From Orobanche coerulescens (lineage: Eukaryota; Streptophyta; Magnoliopsida; Lamiales; Orobanchaceae), in the NCBI GenBank assembly GCA_033398695.1, contig CM065816.1, positions 131,971,358 to 132,035,357 of the forward strand: DNA of 64,000 nucleotides, read 5' to 3'. The notes under the pieces were generated by a model. The model saw only the letters and a list, made by a program, of their open reading frames with translations. It was not told the origin of the DNA and did no database searches. Of the stretch, positions 22,113-30,448 are shown piece after piece. Both the position numbers and the translations under genes were made by a program. The stretch's first letter is position 1, and each line of letters opens with the position of its first letter.

Positions 22113-23789
22113 GTAACTGTTATGGTACGATATTAAGAATTCGTACCATCGTAACTATTATGCATTGTAGCCAGTAGTAAGACTTCAAACAAATACGTTG
22201 TCACGAAAATAATAAATCGTACCCAACGTTACAATGTTACAACTGATTGCAATGTATGATGACGTAACGCCACCTGCACAACGTATCCTACCATGTGCAG
22301 TAGGATCGTCAAGACATGAACCAACAATGGTTGCACCTCTAATAACACCGAACGCTCTAGCAATTCCAAAAGTGATATTGAATGTGAGGCCGGTAAGAAG
22401 AAGATTTCTTGCGGCTGCTGTTAGGTCTCCCTTCATTCATGATGACATACGAGGAGGAGATACATTCGATTATTACTTGTGCTTGGAAGATGGAGGAATG
22501 TAAGTTATCCGCCCTAATCTACAGTTTCTTTAATATATTACGAAATAGTTAATATACCAAAACAACAGGAGGAACGTTGGGCAGCCATGTGGTGTGGACA
22601 AAACATTTTTTGAAGAAATTATGCTTCCAGATAAACAGCTGCACATAGAACACATCGAATCCTACATGGCTATATTGTCATCGAGGCCAGATTTTGCAGG
22701 TTTGAAAGAAGTCCATTCAAATATTGCATTGACGTCGTCTTACTTCATGGTAAGTTTCTATACATAAAAATGCCTTTTATTCTGTGGTAACCCAGTTATG
22801 AAACAACTTATTCTATCACCTGGGTTACCCCCTGGTTTGTTGTTGTAACCAAGATACGAAAAGTATAAAAACGTATCCAGTGTACCCAATTGTGTCCTGA
22901 AAACATACAATGGATTTCTGATTTTATAGGAAACAGTTGAGGAGGTGTTTGATGTAATGCATAGGAATATGAGAGAAGAATTCAAGTGGTATGACCATAA
23001 TTTATTCGACCCCACAATTGAAGAAAATATTTCAGTATAGGAGATGGACAGGCTATGCCTGTTTGCTGAAGTTGTCCAGCCAAATTGGGGCGATAACATG
23101 AAGCAATGGATCGAATGTGATAAGGTAACACTAAAACTATTTCTTACCCTGTTGACGAGGAATATGGTAAACCGCTACGAAATAGCTATTTCGTATCTAA
23201 TTTATGATGTGGTAAATGGATACGAAATAACAGTTGCGTACTGGGTTACACTGTCCATACGAAAATAATAATGTCGTACGCGCGTAACCATAATCTGGTT
23301 AATGTTTTCCTAGGTCGTCACTATATGCAACTACAATGATCATTGGGGCACAGTCCTACTGGATCTGAAAAGGCAAAAAACTTGGCTTTACGACTCCATG
23401 GCATGGAAATTCGACTACCACCACATAAGCAATAGAAGGGATGTATTCCTGCCCATGACGAGGATAATCCCCCAAATCTTAAAGCGAATAGGGTACTTCT
23501 AGCGGCATCGGGTTAAAAACCCACAATTTGCACAGTGGGAGTTGTGTTTCCCATCAACTAAGAAAAATGCGTTTAAGCAAATGGACAATGCAAATTGTGG
23601 TCTCTATGCATTAAAATACGTAGAGCAACTTATATTGAAGACATCAATGCCCAAGAGTTTGAAGAAAGAAGGAGACCTTATTCTGTACCGCGACCACATT
23701 GCTCGATCAATATATGCTCACAACACGGTGGACCCCCTCGTCCCAATCCCAATGCAATTAATATGATGGACATGAATCTGTATATTGAT

Positions 23790-24225
23790 ATGCAGACACG
23801 AAATGACAATATCGTATCCGGTTGACCATAATATTTTTGTATATCATAGGGGTACGAAAATACTGCATTTCGTTACAGGTGTGATGTGAAATGACAATAT
23901 CGTATCCTGTTTTTGTATATCGTAGGGTACGAAAATATTGCATTTCGTTATAGGTGTGTTAAGAAATGACAATATTGTATCCTAATTTTTGTATATCGTA
24001 TGGGTACGAAAATACTGCACGGTACGATATTTATAATTTGTACCATCTGAACTGTGATGTGATGTATCTCGGTTGACGATAATATTTTTGTATTACATAT
24101 TATTCAACGTAGTACCCCGGTACGAAAATGCTGCATTTCGTTACAGGTGTGATGTGATGTTGTTCCGTTACAAATCATCGTAAGAATTGTACGATATTTC
24201 TAATTCGTACCATTGTTACAATTCG
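23790..24225. repeat. Tandem array downstream of the ULP1-type gene
   Basis: Three to four units of about 75-90 bp (AAATGACAATATCGTATCC at 23801, 23889 and 23964), each with GGGTACGAAAATACTGC and ATTTCGTTACAGGTGTG, followed by diverged copies. It directly follows the gene's stop at 23766. Confidence 0.7.
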
Positions 24226-24231
24226 TACTGT

Positions 24232-25212
24232 GCGTCCCAACGCACAAGCATCTAACGTATATCAAATAGGAGGGGGGAGCAACTGAAAATAATATAAGTT
24301 CATCAAAATGGGCACGCCGGGGACGAAACGTACGATATAACAAATTCGTACTAGTACGCCAGTACGAATTACGTATGTTAGTAATGCGTAACAGTAAGAA
24401 TTACGTCAATTTGTATAGTGCGTAACAAATTCGTACTAGTACGCCAATACGAATAACGTATGTTCGTAATGCGTGACAGTAGGAACTACGTCAATTCATA
24501 ATGTGCGTCCCAACGCACAAGCATCTAGCGTATATCAAATAGGAGGGGGGAGCAACTGAACATAATATAAGTTCATCAAAACGGCCACGCTAGGGACGAA
24601 ATGTACGATATAACAAATTCGTACTAGTACGCCAGTACGAATTACGTTTGTTCGTAATGCGTAACAGTAAGAACTACGTCAATTTGTATAGTACGTAACA
24701 AATTCGTACTAGTACGCCAGTACGAATAACGTATGTTCGTAATGCGTGACAATAGGAACTACGTCAATTCGTACTGTGCGTCCCAACGCACAAGCATCTA
24801 ACGTATATCAAATAGGAGGGGGGAGAAACTGAAAATAATATAAGTTCATCAAAACGGGCACGCTAGGGACGAAATGTACGATATGACAAATTCGTACTAG
24901 TACGCCAGTACGAATTACGTATGTTCGTAATGCGTAATAGTAAGAACTACGTCAACTTGTACAGTGCGTAACAAATTCGTACTACTACGCCAGTACGAAT
25001 AACATATGTTCGTAATGCGTGACAATAGGAACTACATCAATTCATACTGTGCGTCCTAACGCACAAGCAACTAACGTATATCAAATAGGAGGGGGGACAA
25101 CTGAAAATAATATAAGTTCATCAAAACGAGCACGCTAGGGACGAAATGTACGATATAACAAATTCGTACTAGTACGTCAGTACGAATTATGTATGTTCGT
25201 AATGCGTAACAG
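24232..25212. repeat. Tandem array, exact 273-bp period, 3.6 copies
   Basis: GCGTCC(C/T)AACGCACAAGC starts at 24232, 24505, 24778 and 25051, exactly 273 bp apart. Each unit has a single-copy part (AAATAGGAGGGGGGAGCAAC, GACGAAATGTACGATAT) and two ~85-bp subrepeats, each containing AAATTCGTACTAGTACGCCA then GTATGTTCGTAATGCGT. The last unit is cut short after its first subrepeat. Confidence 0.9.
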
Positions 25213-25350
25213 TAAAAAGGGGAAAAAGGAGAGAAAAGGGGAAAAGGGGAAGAAGGGAGAGAAAACGGGAAAAAGGGAGAGAGAAGAAGGGAAAAGAGAG
25301 ACTATGAATCCTTTCGTGTAATGTGAAAGGGAGAGAGAAAAGGGGAAAGT
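25213..25350. repeat. Purine tract (GGGAAA/GAGAGA)
   Basis: About 130 nt of nearly pure purine on the plus strand, irregular AAAAGGGG and GGGAGAGA blocks, between the 273-bp array and the right terminal repeat of the Mutator-like element. No gene. Confidence 0.7.
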
Positions 25351-25944
25351 AAGGGTATATTGGGCCGGAATGGTTCTTTTTGGCTAGATTTTATATCAAT
25401 TAAGTGTCATGACAAATATTGTTATTGACAATGTCAAAGTGGGTAAAGAAGTGTATTATTTCATAATATAATTCTTAATACAAAATGTAACTTAGTTTTT
25501 ATATATTATATTATTAATGTATAATAATATAATATATTAATTTTTAATATAGATTATAGCTTTTTAATTTTCAGCGTGATCAAATTTATTATATAGTATA
25601 TACATTATAGGTTTAATATATATAATATAATTCTACAAATACATTATAATTCATAAAATTATATGTATATATATTATATTTTTTAATATGTATGGTACTT
25701 AATTTTATTACATTATATTATTAATATATAATAATATAGTACTATAATTTTATACATACATTATAAACGTTTATTTATCGACATCATTTTATTTATTATA
25801 TAATATACAATATAATTTTTGATATATAATTTAATTCTTGAAATATTAATCTACACATATATATAATTTGTGTGTGTACGTGTGTGATTTAGTGTATATT
25901 TATATAAAACAAAGCAGCAGAAGTATCAAAAATTGATTTGGCAG

Positions 25945-26030
25945 AATGATTTAATATCACCTCCATCTTGTGGAGGTTGTGGGTTCGAATCTCCTAAGTG
26001 CGAAAATAAATATATTTATTCGTGGGCGAG
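25945..26030 (+). mobile_element. tRNA-derived SINE-like segment (unit A)
   Basis: GGAGGTTGTGGGTTCGAATCTCC has a good pol III box B (GGTTCGAATC) and is followed by the non-tRNA tail AAATATATTTATTCG. A box A is not convincing. The same segment recurs at 26950-27045 because of the tandem duplication. It could be a relic of a tRNA-derived SINE. Confidence 0.35.
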
Positions 26031-26105
26031 GGTGTGCATGCTGGATGTTGCGGGTGGGGCGGGCTAGGTCGGGTGTGTGTGTGTGGGGGGGTGGGTGGGG
26101 TGGGG

Positions 26106-26834
26106 GGTGATCTAAAACCACTCAAAAATTGTATTTAAATTTAATATAAGTGTATTTTATTCAAACAAATCACTATAGCCTAGTGGTTTGAACTTGACTC
26201 CCCAACGATAAGGCCAAGGGTTCATACCATCACGGTGACAAATTGCAATATATTGATATTGATATTTTATTCAAACAAATCACTATAGCCTAGTGGTTTC
26301 TTCTTTCTTTTATCTATTGTTTGTAATATATACTACAATAACTAATATTCATTATGTTAAATTCTAATATATAATAGTCATTAATCTTTAATATATAATA
26401 TAATCTACAAATAAAAAATAATTCATAAAAAATATATGTATATAATATAATTCTTAATACAAAATGTAACTTAGTTTTTATATATTATATTATTAATATA
26501 TAATAATATAATATATTAATTTTTAATATAAATTAGAGCTTTTTAATTTTCAGCATGATCATATTTATTATATAGTATATACATTATAGGTTTAATATAC
26601 ATAATATAATTCTACAAATACATTAGTATAATTCATAAATTTATGTATATATTATAATTTTTAATATATATGATATTTAATTTTATTACATTATATTATT
26701 AATATATAATAATATAGTACTATAATTTTATACATACATTATAAAAGTTTATTTATTGACATCATTTTATTTATTATATAATATACATTATCATTTTTGA
26801 TATATAATTTAATTCTTGAAATATTAATACACAC

Positions 26835-26865
<31 letters not shown>

Positions 26866-27110
26866 CGCGCGCGCGCATGCGTGCGTGTGATTTAGTGTAT
26901 ATTTATATAAAACAAAATAGTAGAAGTATCAAAAATTGATTTGACAGAATGATTTAATATCACATTCACCTCCATTTTGTGGAGGTTGTGGGTTCGAATC
27001 TCCTAAGTGGCGAAAATAAATATATTTATTCGTTGGGGAGGGTGTGCATGTTGGATGTTGCGGGTGGGGCGGGCTAGGTCGGACGGGTGGGCGGACGGGT
27101 TGGGGTTGGC
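26106..27110. repeat. Tandem duplication, unit B (uninterrupted copy)
   Basis: Starts GATCTAAAACCACTC and ends GGGCGGGCTAGGTCGG, about 1 kb, direct repeat of unit A. Landmarks shared with A are CTAGTGG, GGTGACAAATTGCAATATAT, AATTCATAAAAAATATATG, AATACAAAATGTAACTTAG and GGAGGTTGTGGGTTCGAATC. It keeps the empty sites of the hAT (about 26180-26200) and of the Mutator-like element (about 26445-26460). Very AT-rich, no genes. A Pro-rich minus-strand frame at its end is a shadow of GGGCGGG repeats. Confidence 0.75.
26950..27045 (+). mobile_element. tRNA-derived SINE-like segment (unit B)
   Basis: Duplicate of the box-B-containing segment of unit A (GGTTGTGGGTTCGAATCTCC, AAATATATTTATTCG). Upstream is a TATATATATATGTGTGTGTG microsatellite with a GCGCGCGC stretch (26838-26885). 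Confidence 0.35.
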
Positions 27111-27690
27111 TGGTGTGATCGTTTTTCTTCAGCAGCTTTAACAACGGGCGGGCGGGTCTCTTAGATTAATTACATGACATTGATATATTTTCATCCCAAG
27201 ACTCTATCAAATTAATCTCCAGTTGAAAGGTCTTCTTGGGTTAATTACATGACATTTCAACTCAAATGTAATTTTAGATTCTCATTTAACTCATTCTAGA
27301 TGTCCGATTTTAATTATTTATTTCTCATTCACCAAAAATTAATTTTAAAAATATAAAAAGTACTACTCTCATCTCTTCGAAACGTATATACAAAATGTAC
27401 AATTTAATTCATAAAAAATAAATATTTAACCATTCATTAAATGATTCAAGCCTTACTTATTTTTTTTTAAAATTAATTTCTAATAGTTTTATTTTAAAAT
27501 CAATTGACAATAAGTTAAATAATCCAATGTCTTTATATATGGAAGAAAAAGATTTACATATTTACTGGAATGATGATTAAACACTTAAAAAGAAGGATTT
27601 TTTTTTTCCTATTTCACACCACATGCATGTCTGTACATGTTCTGTGTTGATATTATTTACTCTAAAGGAATCTTATATCTCATCTCTCTC
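27111..27690. other. AT-rich upstream region of the arabinogalactan protein gene
   Basis: No transposon ends found. A short direct repeat TTAATTACATGACATT occurs at about 27168 and 27240. This region is the likely distal promoter of the gene at 27817. No specific element is claimed. Confidence 0.45.
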
Positions 27691-27695
27691 TTGTG

Positions 27696-27712
27696 TATAT
27701 ATTTATATATAT
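27696..27712 (+). promoter_or_regulatory. TATA box of arabinogalactan protein gene
   Basis: TATATATTTATATAT stands about 110 nt before the start codon. A transcription start about 30 nt further would give an 80-nt 5' UTR that ends in a CT-repeat (27768-27810, a pyrimidine patch common in plant core promoters and leaders). Confidence 0.5.
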
Positions 27713-27816
27713 TCCAATTCTTTTATCCACCTTCAAAAGCTCAAAAGCGAAAACCCTATCTTCCCAACTATCTCTCTCTCTCCAATTTCTCTCTCTCTCT
27801 CTCTCTCTCTAAAACA

Positions 27817-28251
27817 ATGGCTTCAACGTCTGGACTTAAGTTTCTTATCCTCTTAGCACTGGCCGCCACCTCCTGTATGGCACAGGCACCTTCAGGTGCA
27901 CCGACGGTCTCCCCTGCCGCGACCCCGACGCCAGTTCCGGTGTCGCCGCCCACTCCCACCCCATCTCCACCACCACCTCCGCCAACGGCAACTCCAAACC
28001 CAGGACCCGTCGCTTCTCCCACCCCATCACCGATCGCCGGAGAGCCCGTCCCTGCACCCGGATCCGCCGCGCCAACCTCGCCCTCCCCCAGCGCCGCCGT
28101 GCCAGCTTCGCCCGCCCCCGGAACCGCCGCCACACCCGGACCCAGCGCTGAACAGCCACCGGCCGACGGTTCAAACCATGGTTTCGTGAGCAGGGTAGCT
28201 GTCGGTGGCACCGCCCTCGCGGTGGCGTTTGTCTCGGTGGCCTTGATGTAG
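27817..28251 (+). CDS. Classical arabinogalactan protein (GPI-anchored)
   Basis: A 144-residue protein of the cell surface and wall, probably a heavily O-glycosylated proteoglycan core. Residues 1-22 are a signal peptide (basic-poor n-region, then LKFLILLALAATSCMA, cleavage before QAP). Residues 23-118 are almost only Pro, Ala, Ser, Thr, Val with repeated AP, SP, TP pairs, the sites for Hyp-linked arabinogalactan, plus one extensin-like SPPPPPP run. The C-terminal VAVGGTALAVAFVSVALM is a GPI-anchor signal after a small-residue site near DGSNHG. The start at 27817 is chosen because the signal peptide begins there; the upstream in-frame extension is AT/CT-rich UTR. Single exon, open, GC-rich with strong GC3. 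It is the only intact host gene seen. Which AGP it corresponds to cannot be told without a search. Confidence 0.93.
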   Translation: MASTSGLKFLILLALAATSCMAQAPSGAPTVSPAATPTPVPVSPPTPTPSPPPPPPTATPNPGPVASPTPSPIAGEPVPAPGSAAPTSPSPSAAVPASPAPGTAATPGPSAEQPPADGSNHGFVSRVAVGGTALAVAFVSVALM

Positions 28252-28499
28252 GCTGTCCGCGTGGACGGCTTGATTGATGTGTACTGTTTTTTTATGGACG
28301 GATGAGATTTGTGTATTTTGTCCTTTTCTTGTGGATTTATCCTTTTTTTTTTGGTATATTTGTTTCGTGTATGTTCCCTTTTTCTTTTCTAGAGTTGATC
28401 ATTTGTTTGATTATTAATGTTATTATTTTTGTTGTTATCGACTCTTGTCGAGGATATTATTATATATAGAAGGGTCCCATGTACATGATATAATCCATC

Positions 28500-28505
28500 A
28501 ATAAA
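28500..28505 (+). terminator. Possible polyadenylation signal of the AGP gene
   Basis: AATAAA about 250 nt after the stop codon, preceded by T-rich and TATATA/TGTA-rich far-upstream sequence. The distance is normal for a plant 3' UTR. Confidence 0.5.
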
Positions 28506-28592
28506 TTGAGCTCTTATTCTTTATTACATTTTATATGTTCCTTATACAGTGCAACATAGAACAAGTTACATATATACTTGTAAAAAATATTA

Positions 28593-30439
28593 GGAAAAAT
28601 GACCTAAAATAATAATGTATTTTACCCGAGTTTTTAATTATAGTAATCTATTTTATTTTTTTACAATTTTAGTAATGTATATTATTTTGTTTTCAATCAG
28701 CCCCAATTTCTAACGTCGTCTATTTAGCCGTGACGGAAAGATGAGGTGGAATACACGTAACCTCACGTGTATGTTAAATGACATGTAAGAATGATAAAAA
28801 TGACATAAAATAGTAATGTACTTTACTCGAGTTTTCAATTATAGTAATCTACTCTATATTTTTTTACAATCTTAGCAATGTACATCATTTTCATTTTCAA
28901 TTATAGTAACCTAGTCTATTTTCAATCAACACCAGTTCCTAACACCGTCCATTTAGCCGTGATATAAGGATGATGTGGAAGACATGTGACCCTCACGTGT
29001 ATATGTTAAATGACCCAAACAGAGTATTAAGACAAAACATTAATAAAAAACACAGCTGTAATATCCATTCATAATTGGTTTAACCAATTTTTTCATTTTA
29101 TCAAGAATGTTTATTTTTTTGACCCCATTGGTATTGATTTAAATATATGTTAACATTGTTAACAATATTTGAAATAGAAAAAATACCACCGTGTTCCAAC
29201 TATGACTTTCCATGCATATGATGCAATCCTCACGAAAAAAAAGTTAGTTTGATCTCATAAACATGTCACTTGGCATTCTTCAATTTTTGTTCTATTAACA
29301 TTAATTTATTTTATCTCACTAACTATTCCAGAAAGCAATTTTCAATCAACATAAAAGATGATGTGGAAGACATGTGACCCTCACGTGTATATGTTAAATG
29401 ACCCAAACATAGTATTAAGACAACATTAACCATAAACACAGCTGTAATATCCATTCATAATTGGTTTAACCAATTTTTTTCACTTTACGTGGAAAACATT
29501 CTTGATAAAGTGAAAAAAATTGGTTAAACCAATTATGAATGGATATTACATCTGTGTTTTTGGTTAATGTTTTGTCTTAATACTCTGTTTGGATCATTTA
29601 ACATATACATGTGAAGGTCACATGTCTTCCACATCATCTTTATGTCACGGCTAAATGGACGGTGTTAGGTAGGGCTGAGAATTTCCCGTCGGGAAATCCC
29701 GGTCCCGTCCCGAGTCCCGACGGGAAACGGGACCCCGAGTCCCGAATTTTTCGGGACCGGGACCGGGACCGGGACCTTAAACTTTGGTAATTTCGGGACT
29801 CGGGAGTCCCGAAATCCCGATCGGGACTCCCGAAGTCCCGATTGCAAATTTTAATTTCGGGATATTTCGGGATATTACGAGACATTTCGGGACATTCGGG
29901 ACATTTCGAAAAATTATCCACGGGATCGGGACCGGGACCGGGACTTAAATTTATCCCAATTCGGGAATCGGGACTCCCGAAGTCCCGATCGGGACCGGGA
30001 CCGGGACCACAAAATTGGTCCATTTCGGGACCGGGACATTCGGGACTCGGGACCGGGACCTCGGGATGTCCCGATTCTCAGCCCTAGTGTTAGGAACTGG
30101 TGTTGATTGAAAATAGACTAGGTTACTATAATTGAAAATGAAAATGATGTATATTGCTAAGATTGTAAAAAAAATAGAGTAGGTTACTATAATTGAAAAC
30201 TCAGGTAAAGTACATTACTATTTTAGGTCATTTTTACCACTCTTACATGTCATTTAACATACACGTGAGGTTACGTGTATTCCACCTCATCTTTCCATCA
30301 CGGCTAAATAGACGGCGTTAGAAATTGGGGCTGATTGAAAACAAAAATGATGTACATTATTAAGATTGTAAAAAAATAAAGTAGGTTACTATAATTGAAA
30401 ACTCGAGTAAAGTACATTACTATTTTAGATCATTTTTCC
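28593..30439. mobile_element. Foldback Mutator-like element
   Basis: Bounded by GGAAAAATGACCTAAAAT and its inverse ATTTTAGATCATTTTTCC, with a perfect 9-bp duplication AAAATATTA (28584-28592, 30440-30448). Almost the whole element is two long inverted arms of about 700 bp. Each arm contains two diverged ~205-bp direct repeats (AATGTACTTTACTCGAGTTTTC-type wording, then GCCGTGAC and CACGTGTAT). The centre (29340-29540) is a third partial copy and a hairpin around AATTGGTTTAACCAATT. No coding capacity. The right arm was hit by a hAT MITE. The 9-bp TSD supports Mutator. Confidence 0.85.
29670..30086. mobile_element. hAT MITE of the TAGGGCTGAGAAT family (copy 2, intact ends)
   Basis: A 417-bp element with perfect 13-bp inverted ends TAGGGCTGAGAAT / ATTCTCAGCCCTA and a perfect 8-bp duplication GTGTTAGG (29662-29669, 30087-30094). 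The interior is dominated by GGGACCGGGACC and TCGGGACTCCCGAAGTCCCG, able to fold on itself. The left arm of the host foldback element contains the unoccupied equivalent (CCTAACACCGTCC at about 28940). It is younger than the 12575-13008 copy, judged by ends and TSD. Confidence 0.92.
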
Positions 30440-30448
30440 AAAATATTA

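Larger units (their letters stand above)
18545..23766 (+). pseudogene. DUF1985 + ULP1-type C48 cysteine peptidase gene, transposon-borne, decayed
   Basis: Multi-exon gene inside the Mutator-like element. The first large exon (18545-19219) encodes a DUF1985 domain: FGHIMKLPNTV, ISRQVTPRPELEKTALWF, RFSRVEFALISGLKFG. It continues at 19348-19476 with AWIYEVIPSIGVKFGG. Middle exons (from 20169, and 21103-21259) are low-complexity linkers. The C-terminal exons carry the peptidase: 22573-22749, 22930-23124, then 23313-23766 with NDHWGTVLLDL (His), TWLYDSMAW (Asp) and QMDNANCGLYALKYVE (Gln, Cys). C48 peptidases cleave SUMO or related modifiers; the substrate here is unknown. Defects: a 1-nt shift near 19183, loss of frame in the A10 run at 20286, stops at about 20496, 20610, 23038 and 23500. 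The catalytic residues outlive these breaks. Exon ends fit GT...AG but are inferred. Confidence 0.8.
16191..25462 (+). mobile_element. Mutator-like element carrying a DUF1985/ULP1-type gene
   Basis: A 9272-bp element flanked by a perfect 9-bp duplication ATAATATAA (16182-16190, 25463-25471). The diverged terminal inverted repeats are about 110 bp: left GAGAGGCAACATACTTTAGCC ... AATACCCTTACT at 16191-16300 pairs with the inverse of 25355-25462 (... AAGTAAGGGTATATTGGG ... TGTATTATTTC). The empty site is preserved in tandem unit B. No MURA transposase is visible, so it is non-autonomous. Cargo is a decayed DUF1985 plus C48 peptidase gene. Plant ULP-carrying Mutator-like elements (Kaonashi type) are known; relation to them is inferred from the domain pair. 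It has been hit by a solo LTR (16360-17527) and a CACTA MITE (21319-22112). Confidence 0.8.
14990..26105. repeat. Tandem duplication, unit A (later interrupted)
   Basis: Unit A consists of 14990-15078, 15747-16190 and 25472-26105, about 1.1 kb once the hAT (15079-15738) and the Mutator-like element (16191-25462) are removed. It starts GATCTAAAACCCACTC and ends GGGCGGGCTAGGTCGGG, and is followed directly by unit B with the same order of landmarks. It includes the end of the CACTA element, so that insertion predates the duplication. Confidence 0.75.

Noticed and set aside
24232..25212. CRISPR-like array
   Set aside because: The repeat unit is 273 bp with no short-repeat/spacer alternation, the context is a plant transposon, and there are no cas genes.
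27768..28211. Long antisense and alternate frames over the AGP gene (Gly/Ala-rich, Arg-rich, His/Pro-rich)
   Set aside because: Shadows of a GC-rich coding sequence. Only the + frame from 27817 has a signal peptide, AGP repeats and a GPI tail.
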